DNA of 64,000 nucleotides from Linum tenue (Eukaryota > Streptophyta > Magnoliopsida > Malpighiales > Linaceae), in assembly GCA_946122785.1 (NCBI GenBank), contig CAMGYJ010000004.1:15460150-15524149 (forward strand). Direction: 5' to 3'. The position numbers and the translations under genes are program-made. Under the pieces are notes generated by a model. It was given only the letters and a program-made list of their open reading frames with translations. It searched no databases and was not told the origin of the DNA. Shown in pieces: positions 10,081-18,742 of the stretch (positions within the stretch are counted from its first letter, which is position 1; every line of letters starts with the position of its first letter).

Positions 10081-10374
10081 TCAACCAATTTTGGGGGCTC
10101 TGGCGACTTTGCCGTCGGCGTCGACATACAATCGAACCCTGTCCTGACGGAGTTCCATGGTTACGAAGCTATTAGGAGGGACCACATGGACTCGAACCCC
10201 GGTCGTCTCTTGTTTGATCTTGGATTCGGCTTCCTCCGCCGTCAGGCCGACTAATTCCGGCCACTCCAATTTCTCAGTATTGTTGTTGAGACTAGGCACC
10301 CCGTACGGCCTCGGCAGAGGTTGCGTCGGTTGCGCTTCCTCCGGTGGCGTCGTCTGATGGTTTTCCTCGGCCAT
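10081..10374 (-). CDS. Potato inhibitor I family serine protease inhibitor
   Basis: 97 aa from the ATG at 10374 (an in-frame ATG at 10389 would add five residues). The domain starts at WPELVGLTAEEAESKI and runs through VVPPNSFVTMELRQDRVRLY to a C-terminal P-K-I-G, all diagnostic of the family. The binding loop is V-T-M-E-L-R, so P1 is Met and P1' is Glu where Asp is more usual; this predicts action on chymotrypsin- or subtilisin-like proteases. No Cys pair is present, as in cucurbit and many dicot members. The N-terminal 30 residues are polar and rich in P, E and Q with no signal peptide, which suggests a cytosolic form rather than the vacuolar wound-induced type. There is no intron. Confidence 0.92.
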   Translation of the reverse strand: MAEENHQTTPPEEAQPTQPLPRPYGVPSLNNNTEKLEWPELVGLTAEEAESKIKQETTGVRVHVVPPNSFVTMELRQDRVRLYVDADGKVARAPKIG

Positions 10375-10394
10375 GTCGTGTAGTCGCAACTAGT

Positions 10395-10422
10395 CTTTCT
10401 TTCTTTCTTTCTTTCTTTCTTC
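10395..10422. repeat. (CTTT)n microsatellite in the inhibitor 5' UTR
   Basis: Six to seven CTTT units about 20-50 bp upstream of the inhibitor start codon, read as GAAA on the coding strand. It lies between the TATA box and the ATG, so it is probably in the 5' UTR. Confidence 0.8.
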
Positions 10423-10484
10423 TTTTTATTGGGTGAGTTTCAGAGAGATAGACTATGGATCCATGGAGTTAGGTGTTGGTTTCC

Positions 10485-10490
10485 TTTATA
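10485..10490 (-). promoter_or_regulatory. TATA box of the inhibitor gene
   Basis: On the minus strand TATAAA in the context CAGTATAAAGG lies 111 bp upstream of the start codon, giving a 5' UTR of roughly 80 bp. Confidence 0.5.
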
Positions 10491-11120
10491 CTGGTTGTGG
10501 GTGGGGACAGAGTTTACAAATTTGCAGGCTTTGAGAAACCGATTCTTCATTCTTTGGCTTCGACGAATTCAAGATCCGGACGACACATGGCAACGAACGA
10601 ATGCATATCAGCAGACTAGGATTTCTTGCAATTCTCGGCCTGGCATTTGGACTCTTCTTCTTGGTCCGGCCGGCCGGATCCACGACAACGACTAGGACCC
10701 GTAACAAAATGATCAAAAACGTTTATTTATAACGTAACATCCACTTCATTTCATCTATACTAGGTGGCGATGGCGCACCTTGTCGCGGAGTGGAGATGGC
10801 TTATGTGCATGTATTATGTGGACCGTTATGGTGTTTTGTTAGTATTATTATTCTAAAATTAATTTTTTGTTAGCAATTTTGTTATTAATATTGACTTGAC
10901 CATATGATATTGACTGAGAAGAGATGTATGGCGGTCAACATCCAATTTAATTTTTTCTGAAAATTTTGGCTGGTAAATGAGATTTACCTAAACCCGAGTC
11001 GACCCATTGATTATAGGTAGGGTATGAGTGACATATATATGGGTTTGGAAGTTTGTAGATGGGTTTGGGTAGAGTTTGAATATTTACTTTCATAATCTAA
11101 ATGTGTATGAGTTTGGTATG

Positions 11121-11779
11121 TGTTGGGGGTATTACCCAGCAAGCTAGGAGATTGGGCTCCCAAAGAAGGAGTTGGGGGGCAAAGCCCAAAAGGTAAGAAT
11201 CAATATCCACTAGTGGCCCTTGGGCCCAAACAAAGGGAAGGAACCTCAAGAGTAAAGCACCAAAAGCCAGGTGGCGGCCAACCGGCTGGTGGACCACGGC
11301 CTGCGGGCGCCTGTCGTGTGTCAGGTGTCAGGAGTCTGACAGGGCGGTTAGCTGTCTCACAGACCACCAAAAGCCAGGTGGCGGCCAACTGGCTGGTGGA
11401 CCACGGCCTGCGGGCGCCTGTCGTGTGTCAGGAGCCTGACAGAGCTGTGGGATGCCAGTCAGGTGTCAGGAGTCTGACAGGGCGGTTAGCTGTCTGGGGG
11501 CGCAGAGCATTAAATGAGAATGGTGACGTGGCGGAGATCAACCTCGGGCTCGGTGAGTATAAATAGGGGCAGTCGATAGCATTTATGCGGATTGGCTGAT
11601 GACACTAAAACTCGGCTTTATACTTCACTCTCTAGACTTGGTTCTGACTTGGGCGTCGGAGTGCTAACGGGCATTTCCTAGCCCTTTAGGCGCTTGTCCT
11701 TGCAGGATCCGGGCGCCCCTGGTGAGTACAAAAGGGTCGAGATCGAAAGGGGTGGGACACGTGGAACTTGGCACCAACA
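11121..11779 (+). repeat. 5' LTR of Tat-1
   Basis: 659 bp. It holds an internal duplication: a block starting near CCAAAAGCCAGGTGGCGGCC occurs at about 11259 and 11367, followed by CTGTCGTGTGTCAGG. A TATA box (TATAAATA) lies at 11558-11565. Confidence 0.95.
11558..11565 (+). promoter_or_regulatory. TATA box of Tat-1 LTR
   Basis: GTGAGTATAAATAGGGG. The same context occurs in both Tat-2 LTRs (TATAAATA at 27293-27300), so the promoter core is conserved between the two families. Confidence 0.8.
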
Positions 11780-11781
11780 AT

Positions 11782-11796
11782 TGGCGCGCCAGGAAG
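11782..11796 (+). other. Tat-1 primer binding site
   Basis: TGGCGCGCCAGGAAG starts two bases after the LTR. The TGG start fits the CCA end of a tRNA. I cannot assign the tRNA with certainty. Tat-2 has TAGCGCGCCAGATAG at the same place. Confidence 0.7.
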
Positions 11797-11807
11797 GGGG
11801 CAGAAGA

Positions 11808-13258
11808 ATGGAAAACTTGAACGTTGCGAACGACGGGGAAGACGCCTCGAGGTTGAACAATTCGAGTCATGAGGAAGGCGAGCAGCAACCGAGCCGGGAG
11901 TTGAACATGGATGCGGAAGGGGAGGCGAGCCCTGGGCGCCTATCGGCGGATGAAGGGGAATCTTTGACGAAGAGAGAGCTATTTCGAATCATAGCCGACC
12001 AAGATCGGGCCATCGCGGTGCTCAGAAGGGAGTTGGATGGGGAGCGAAGTGAAGACGTGATGATGCATAGCCCAGGAGTGAGGAAGCGAGAAAGAATGGG
12101 GGAGGATTCAGAATCTTTGCAACACGGGCACCCATACCAAGCTGATCAAGGACATGACGTACCAAGGCGTTCACGCGCCTGGAAAATGCCGCTGAGCATA
12201 CCCAGGCGGAGCCGGAAGACTTGTGGGCGCCTAGAAGAATCGCCAAGCGGTTCGGAGTCCGGCAACCATTGGCGCGAGGCATCCTAGTGGAACCGGCGGG
12301 AACCACAATTCCCCCATTACCCAGTTATGACGGGGTGGCGGACCCGGAAGATCATTTGAACAGCTACTTCACGAAGATGCAACTTTACAACAGCTCAGAC
12401 GCCACGTTATGCAAGGTGTTCCCATCCACGTTTGCAGGCGTAGTATTGGATTGGTACCATCAAATCGAAGAGGGGCGCATAGAATGTTTTGAGCAGTTTG
12501 CGGAGTTATTTTTGTCCAAATTCGCAAGTAGGAAGCGTCGGACACTAACCATAGGCGCATTGTTCAAAGTAAAGCAGCGAGAAGGCGAGGCGCTTAGAGA
12601 ATTTTACGACCGATGGATCTCTGTAGCCATGGCGGTCAAGGATGTCCAACCAGCGGTACTGGGGGTTTGCTTAGACGCTTGTACCTCGAGCGAAGAACTC
12701 TGCCGAGTCCTTTCTAAGCGGGATGTGGTGTCCACAGAAGACCTTGACCGAAGGGTGCAGAAGGTAATCATTTTGGAGGAGACGTTGGCGGCGAGGAGAG
12801 CCGAAAAGAGGCGCCTGAGGGGAGACGAATTGGAGGCAAGGCAGGCGCCCCGGGTACTGTCTGGGAATTTTGGTCCGCAAAGAAGACCCGAGGCGCCTCG
12901 CCCCGTGCCGAGAAGCTCAGCCAATTTTACGGAGTATAATGATACGCTAAAAAACGTACTACAGTACGTGAAGGATAGGGGCTACCACATACGGTGGCCG
13001 GGACCCATGCGCGGCCAACCAAATGAGAAGAACCTTGATAGGTATTGTGACTTTCATCGCGACAAGGGGCACTACACGGCCGACTGCTACCAACTTAAGG
13101 CCGAACTGCAGGATTTAGCCGACAAGGGCATGCTCAATGACTTCGTTAGGAGGGCAGAGGACAGGACCCACCGGACGTACGTAGGAACTCAAGGATGCAT
13201 GAAGCCCCAAGGACCCATGAGGCGCCTGAAAGGCCAAGGACCCCACAGGAGCCGATGA
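11808..13258 (+). pseudogene. Tat-1 gag, one frameshift
   Basis: ATG at 11808 opens a frame to 12287 (acidic N-terminal region). The retrotransposon gag core continues in another frame that is open from 12158, so a one-base shift lies at about 12140-12170. The core includes KMQLYNSSDATLCKVFPST, VVLDWYHQIEEGRIECF and a C-terminal CDFHRDKGHYTADC motif, a CCHC-like knuckle with altered spacing. It ends at 13258 and overlaps the next ORF by 64 bp in the -1 frame. Gag packages RNA and forms the virus-like particle. The frameshift should kill full-length Gag unless bypassed; the same region is intact in frame in Tat-2 but with other lesions. Confidence 0.85.
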
Positions 13259-14451
13259 TGCCGCCCCCCCCGTTTGAAGTGGACCAAGAGGGAAAGCCGA
13301 GTCGCATCAGGCTCACAGTCGAATCCATAACCGGCACTGTAGACTTGAGGGAGAAGTTGGAAAGGTCAAGGCGCCTGAGATCCGCATCAATTGAGGCAAG
13401 GGAAGCAGTGCAAATCAACTTCAACCAAGAGCCGGACGAGGCGTGCCAGATCCCATCAGAGGAAGCTTTGGAGATACATGGGGTGATAGCAGGATGTAAA
13501 GTGAAGAGGATGTTAGTTGACACTGTCAGCTCTATGGATGTCCTCTTCAAGAGCACGTTTGAGCGCATGCAACTGGCGCCTGAATTGGTACGTCCTTCTA
13601 GTTCGGTTTTGATTGGGTTTTCCGGCGCGCCAGCCCAGGTCATCGGACGCGTACGTCTACCAGTGACCCTTGGAGATGAGACACATTGTGTGACGCATGC
13701 GGTAGAGTTTGGGATTGTGGACTGCCCATCGCCCTACAATGTGATACTTGGTCGTCCGCTATTAGCGCAATTCAATGGCGTGGCGTCCACTTGTCACCAG
13801 ACGCTGAAGTTTGTAGCACCCCAGGGCATAGGCATTTCCAGGGGAAGAAATGTTCCACGATACGCCCGAGAAGAAGACCCAAGGAGCCGCGTTCTCAAAC
13901 ATAGGGTCAACACTATCGACATCCGCCCTGAGGAGGCGCTTAGGGCGGAAGCCTTGGACGACGAACTTGTAGTACCCTTGGATGAAAGACGCCCGGAGAG
14001 ACAAGTGCGAATTTCGGCACAGGCCCCTGAAGTAATGAAGGCGCCTCTGATCGAACTACTGAGGGAGTTTGGGGAGTTATTCGCGTGGGGCGCCCAAGCG
14101 CGTGTCGATGAATTGGATGTATTGGACGAGCGTCGAGAAGTGGCGGCTTTACGATTGGAGGCAATGAAAGGTCAGGTTGCGAGGTACTACAACAAAAAAA
14201 TGCAGGCACACAACATTTCGGAAGGTACCTTGGTACTAAAAAGAGACTTTCGCCCCAGTGCTGTGGAGGGAAAATTGGCACCCAAATGGAAAGGGCCATA
14301 CCGTATTCGGGAAGTCGTTGGCCCGGGTACTTTCAAGCTGGAGCACATGTCAGGCAAGGGAGTGAAGAGAACTTGGAATGCTCAAAACCTACGAAGGTAT
14401 GAGGCAACCATGGATACAGGCGCCCAAATGCAGGCGCCTTCTCGCGAGTAG
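13195..14451 (+). CDS. Tat-1 protease fused directly to the integrase C-terminal tail
   Basis: 418 codons open. Residues about 95-230 are a retropepsin-like domain (MLVDTVSSMDVLF...ILGRPLL). The catalytic Asp is kept, but the usual D-T-G is D-T-V. The usual link to reverse transcriptase (LLREFGELFAWGAQ) is present, and then the sequence jumps straight to the end of integrase: DERREVAALRLEAMKGQVAR, then KLAPKWKGPYRI and KRTWNAQNLRRY. Reverse transcriptase, both RNase H domains, the zinc-binding domain and the DDE core are absent. In Tat-2 the two joined points lie about 2.75 kb apart. The clean open frame across the junction suggests it may still be translated. Overlap with gag suggests a -1 shift, or a mutation. 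Confidence 0.88.
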   Translation: MHEAPRTHEAPERPRTPQEPMMPPPPFEVDQEGKPSRIRLTVESITGTVDLREKLERSRRLRSASIEAREAVQINFNQEPDEACQIPSEEALEIHGVIAGCKVKRMLVDTVSSMDVLFKSTFERMQLAPELVRPSSSVLIGFSGAPAQVIGRVRLPVTLGDETHCVTHAVEFGIVDCPSPYNVILGRPLLAQFNGVASTCHQTLKFVAPQGIGISRGRNVPRYAREEDPRSRVLKHRVNTIDIRPEEALRAEALDDELVVPLDERRPERQVRISAQAPEVMKAPLIELLREFGELFAWGAQARVDELDVLDERREVAALRLEAMKGQVARYYNKKMQAHNISEGTLVLKRDFRPSAVEGKLAPKWKGPYRIREVVGPGTFKLEHMSGKGVKRTWNAQNLRRYEATMDTGAQMQAPSRE

Positions 14452-14459
14452 AGGCAACG

Positions 14460-14989
14460 GGCAGGGTGTTCTTGGGGAGGACTGGTTTTGGTTAGGAAAT
14501 TATAGTAGAGTATCCAAAAGCGCCCTATACGCGCCCGTAATTCTGTAAAGCGCCCCATTAGCGCCCGGTCCATGTAAAGCGCCCAAATTTTGCGCCATCA
14601 TTTTTCAGAAGCGGATTAATTACTATCTACAAAGTTGTCCATGTAGAGCGCCCAAATTTTGCGCCATCATTTTTCAGAAGCGGATTAATTACTATCTACA
14701 AAGTTGGCCGTTAAGAAAACATAACAAAGCACCCCAAAATAGCGCCCGGCGACACTACGTATAGTAAAGCGCCATGTTCCGCGCCCACCTTATGCAAAAG
14801 CGCCCTAATATTGCGCCCTAACAAGAAACGCGCCCCATTTCGCGCCCAAACACACCAGTTGGCAATAAAAGGAAAGTTAAAGTGGAAGTAAAGGCAATTG
14901 GCAAGGAAACATAGGTTCTTATATTATAAAAGCACAAAAAGGCGGAAAGTCACTACAAAAAGTGAAGTTAAAACCCGCGGAACACTAAT
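14460..14989. other. Tat-1 noncoding spacer rich in GCGCCC words
   Basis: Between pol and the antisense gene. Dozens of AAAGCGCCC / GCGCCC words recur, and the same words fill the matching place in Tat-2 (32880-33200). No ORF. Confidence 0.7.
14568..14705. repeat. 69-bp tandem duplication in the Tat-1 spacer
   Basis: Two copies (14568-14636, 14637-14705), beginning GTCCATGTA and ending TACAAAGTT, differ at one base. Confidence 0.92.
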
Positions 14990-16514
14990 CTAGTCAGCGC
15001 CCGAAGTCGCGTCCCCGGCACTAGGCGCCTTTGGAGGAGGAGAGGTAGGAGCAGATGTCTCGGGCGCCCCACTTGTCCCGCGGGGCGTCTCCATCCCGCC
15101 AATCACGTACTCGGCCATCTCCGAGAGATCCCAAGTAAGGTCGGGGTGGTCCTTCTGCAACTTCACTCGCAGGATTTCAATGCCGGTCAGAATGGCATTG
15201 GCGCACATGGACTTCCCAGTCTCTGACTCCATCAAGTTGTCCAAAGATTGCCGTAATCCGGAAATTTCTTTCCGGGCCCTCTTCAAGGATCTCTCGCTCT
15301 CCTTGTGGGCGCCTCTTGATGAGCAGGCACCTCTTGTGACGAAGCCGCTGCCGCGGCCGCCTCCGCCGCCATGCTCGCCAGCCTACTCTTCATTAGCTTG
15401 GCAATGCTTGAGTAGTCCGCCCCTGCATATGACGAAAATAAGTTAGTTCATCACACAAACAAAGGAGCAAAGAAATAGAACACCTAGACGCCTACACACC
15501 ATCGTTATAGTAAGCTTCAATAATAGGCGGACGGTTATCTGCGGGGCGTAAGTCAACAGGCTCCCCCTCGCAAATCAAGGGGGCGCCAGCCTTCTCGGAC
15601 GCCGTCAAAACCACTGGCTTGTTGAAGTCATCGACCTGACCCAACTCCCACTTCCTCACAAAGGCGCCTCCACTCGCAAAGAAGGAGTCTCGATAGGCCT
15701 TCACGAAGAAAAACCCGTTGAACCAGCTTCGGTTCAACTTAGGACATTTCTTCACAAAGTGATAGGGGCAGCTTTTCTTCTTGCGTTTCTGGAGGGATAA
15801 GCAGTTGTCGAGAGGCACCATCTTGAAGAAATATCTGAACAAGTTGAAGGTGGGCTCCACGTTGTGCTCTCGGCACCTCAACTTGAACAGGATGACAACC
15901 GTGATGACTGAGGGGGACAGGCGCCCGAGGGGGCAGGCGCACGTAGTCAGGATTCCCTCCATAATCGAGTCTAGGGGAAACTGTAGTCCGAAGCGAAAGT
16001 ATTCCTGATAAATCCCGATCCACTTCAGGCCACAGACGCCTACCCGGGACTGAGGCGATGGAGGTGCATACCACCAGTCTCTGGGAAGCTGGAGACTGGT
16101 CACCAATTCATGAACCCGGTCCAAGGTGACTGTTGACGTGCGCTTTGGCCCAGCCACCTCGAACGATAAGTGAGACGTCTCGGTGGGCAGATGATCGGGT
16201 GGGAAACACTTCTCCCACGATGTGATCTTGTAGGACCCATCGGCGGGCAAGAAGCCAGGCGCCGAAGAACTTGACGGCCCAGCTGATGAGGAAGCAGACG
16301 CCCGCTCTAAACCAACAAATGACCCAGACGCAACGCGGACAAGGGGTAAGTGACGCCCCTACCCTAGGTGACTAGAATAAACTCAACGAAATCGACGAAG
16401 GGAAAAGGACCACTTACCACGTTGAACTGGGCGCCTTGTCTCACCACCATCGCCAGAGGCGCCCGCGCCCGAGGCGCCGGGGGCAGAGGTCTTGTCTTGT
16501 TGTGGAGAAGACAT
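14990..16514 (-). CDS. Tat-1 antisense gene (aORF), spliced, gypsy-type Transposase_28-like
   Basis: Encoded opposite to gag-pol. Exon 1 is 16418-16514 from ATG. A 111-bp intron (16307-16417, GTAAGTG...TTAG) splits phase 1. Exon 2 is 15500-16306 and holds the main domain, with RDWWYAPP, WIGIYQEYFRFGLQFPLDSI, GRLSPSVITVVILFKLRC and NRSWFNGFFF. This matches what I know as Pfam 'putative gypsy type transposon' (PF04195). A second intron (GTGTG...ATATGCAG) leads to exon 3 at 15422, rich in alanine. The final segment (RARKEISGLRQSLDNL, ending 14990) is in another frame, so exon 3 has a deletion and frameshift relative to Tat-2, where a long coiled coil sits. Function is unknown; extra antisense ORFs are a known trait of the Tat lineage. 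Confidence 0.75.
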
Positions 16515-16656
16515 CTTGGACGAAAGTGATGTGTGGAAGCGAAGAACAAACAAGAAAAGAGGACAGAGGTCAGAGCGGAAGCTAGAGAGAAGTCAGAGCA
16601 AAAGTCTAGAGAGAGGTCAAATGGAAGAAAGTGACAGCATCACAAGGGAGGAGGGG

Positions 16657-16664
16657 TATTTAAA
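16657..16664 (-). promoter_or_regulatory. TATA box of the Tat-1 antisense gene
   Basis: TTTAAATA on the minus strand lies 143 bp before the antisense ATG. Tat-2 has TATAAATA at the matching place, about 120 bp before its ATG once the nested Athila is removed. Confidence 0.55.
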
Positions 16665-17219
16665 GAAAAACGAAGACTCACCCGCCACATGACACATGTC
16701 AGTCATGCCGAAGGAACCCTTCCGCTCCCCCCACCTTTTGGTCTTTTCGCGAGCCACAAAACCACAGGCGGACCTTTGAGCTTCCCCCACACTTTCCTTT
16801 TCGGGGAAATTTCTCAACTCCCAAATTTCGAATTTCGAATTTCGAATTTTCTTTTCTCCAAATTTCCCCGACAAGCAAAGCGTGGGTGAGGGGGGCATAA
16901 GGGATAAGGACACACGTCAAGAACGACACCATGAAGCGCCCGAAAGGGAGGGTTAGTTAGAAAAGGCGCCCCATTTGGAAAGAGGCGCCTCAGCAGGCAA
17001 GAGGCACAGAAGCACATGGAAGAGCATTCGACAAGGGGCACAACCAAAGGTGGGACGCCTGCCCGCAGAAGAGGAGAGGCAAACGCACCCCGTAGGACCA
17101 AGAAAGAAGTGAGAACACAATGCATGCGCCAAGTGACAAGCGCCCTGTGACTAAGAGAAGGCCGGATTACAACTAGAGGTTCAGTCAGACGCTCGAAGGC
17201 GAAGCCACGAGCACCTAAC

Positions 17220-17231
17220 TAGGGGGGCAAT
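17220..17231 (+). other. Tat-1 polypurine tract
   Basis: TAGGGGGGCAAT just before the 3' LTR. Confidence 0.75.
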
Positions 17232-17890
17232 TGTTGGGGGTATTACCCAGCAAGCTAGGAGATTGGGCTCCCAAAGAAGGAGTTGGGGGGCAAAGCCCAA
17301 AAGGTAAGAATCAATATCCACTAGTGGCCCTTGGGCCCAAACAAAGGGAAGGAACCTCAAGAGTAAAGCACCAAAAGCCAGGTGGCGGCCAACCGGCTGG
17401 TGGACCACGGCCTGCGGGCGCCTGTCGTGTGTCAGGTGTCAGGAGTCTGACAGGGCGGTTAGCTGTCTCACAGAGCACCAAAAGCCAGGTGGCGGCCAAC
17501 TGGCTGGTGGACCACGGCCTGCGGGCGCCTGTCGTGTGTCAGGAGCCTGACAGAGCTGTGGGATGCCAGTCAGGTGTCAGGAGTCTGACAGGGCGGTTAG
17601 CTGTCTGGGGGCGCAGAGCATTAAATGAGAATGGTGACGTGGCGGAGATCAACCTCGGGCTCGGTGAGTATAAATAGGGGCAGTCGATAGCATTTATGCG
17701 GATTGGCTGATGACACTAAAACTCGGCTTTATACTTCACTCTCTAGACTTGGTTCTGACTTGGGCGTCGGAGTGCTAACGGGCATTTCCTAGCCCTTTAG
17801 GCGCTTGTCCTTGCAGGATCCGGGCGCCCCTGGTGAGTACAAAAGGGTCGAGATCGAAAGGGGTGGGACACGTGGAACTTGGCACCAACA
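17232..17890 (+). repeat. 3' LTR of Tat-1
   Basis: 659 bp; differs from the 5' LTR at one place that I can find (CAGACCACC in the 5' copy, CAGAGCACC in the 3' copy). Confidence 0.95.
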
Positions 17891-18555
17891 GTATGGATAC
17901 CCATTTATTCGAGAGTGTTTTAATTACATATATAAAAATTAAACCTATTTGTAGAACTTTAAATATTTAGGTACCAAAATGTAATACACAAAAAATTTTA
18001 GGTACTAAAATGTATTGTTCCGTCAACATTTTGAAGACTCATATGAAAAAAAATACTCTTTATGTTGACAAAGTCCAATTTATTTTAGGTGTTGACTCTA
18101 GCATGTTTGACCTTGAGTTTATTATATAGGTAATGTAATGTTTGTAGTTTAAGGTAGGGAGTTGAAGAGGGTGCTTGGAGACAAAAGGTTTGGGAACAGG
18201 CTGTAAGGTTGTATGCAAGTTTTACTGGTGTGGGATGAGGGAGAAGAGAAAGATGCAAAACAACATATGGGGAGTAACAGTTTTATGATAGAGTTAGGTT
18301 TGCTCATTGTCTGTCATGATACGCAGTTAGAGTTAGTTATGTTCTATTTTTTTAGTTCAAATGCTTATTATCGATGAGATCGCTTATGATTACAAATTGA
18401 TAATGTTACATGGATATACTTATCGGTTATTGAATGGTTGCATTCTTATCACTGTAATAGTTTACAAGACAACATACACATTGTTCTAAAATACACTTTT
18501 AATTAAAGTAGTTGAAAGTTCCGGCACGAAGCGTGGGCTTCCGCTCTAGTTTATA

Positions 18556-18720
18556 TAAAAAGAGCCAATATATCATCACATCATACATAATTTTACACTC
18601 TTATTATGCATCATACATAATATTTATTGAGTTGCACCGAACCCATGATTGGATAAAAGAGCCAATCCATCATCACATCATACATAACTTTCCACGCTCA
18701 TTATGCATCATATATAATAA
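18556..18720. repeat. Tandem duplication, about 100-bp unit
   Basis: Two copies of a block starting AAAGAGCCAAT and containing ATCATCACATCATACATAA and ATTATGCATCATA lie directly outside the Helitron 3' end and just downstream of the xylosidase gene. Confidence 0.8.
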
Positions 18721-18742
18721 TCAATGTGTTATGTCTTACCCA

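Larger units (their letters stand above)
11121..17890 (+). mobile_element. Tat-1: young non-autonomous Gypsy/Tat retrotransposon lacking RT, RNase H and integrase core
   Basis: LTRs of 659 bp (11121-11779, 17232-17890) with TGTTGGGGG...ACCAACA ends and a perfect gtatg target duplication (11116-11120, 17891-17895). I find one substitution between the LTRs. Interior order: primer site, gag (one frameshift), a fused protease plus integrase tail, a noncoding segment full of GCGCCC words, an antisense spliced gene, purine tract. Compared with Tat-2, about 2.75 kb of pol is missing between the end of the protease and the last part of integrase, and the frame continues across the junction. Movement therefore needed reverse transcriptase and integrase from another element. 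Confidence 0.95.
10754..18549 (+). mobile_element. Helitron split by the Tat-1 retrotransposon
   Basis: The left end reads a|TCTATACTAGG, the usual TC start after an A. The right end has a weak GC-rich hairpin (CGGCACGAAGCGTGGG at about 18522-18537) followed by CTAG|T at 18546-18550, the usual CTRR end before a T. Removing Tat-1 and one copy of its gtatg duplication leaves about 1.0 kb without a Rep/helicase ORF, a typical non-autonomous Helitron size. The pieces beside Tat-1 (10754-11120 and 17891-18549) are AT-rich. Helitrons leave no target duplication, so the call rests on the end motifs. Confidence 0.6.

Noticed and set aside
11120..11566. 148-codon ORF repeated at 17231-17677
   Set aside because: It is the open frame of the Tat-1 LTR present in both LTRs; its composition follows the GC-rich internal duplication and it crosses the TATA box.
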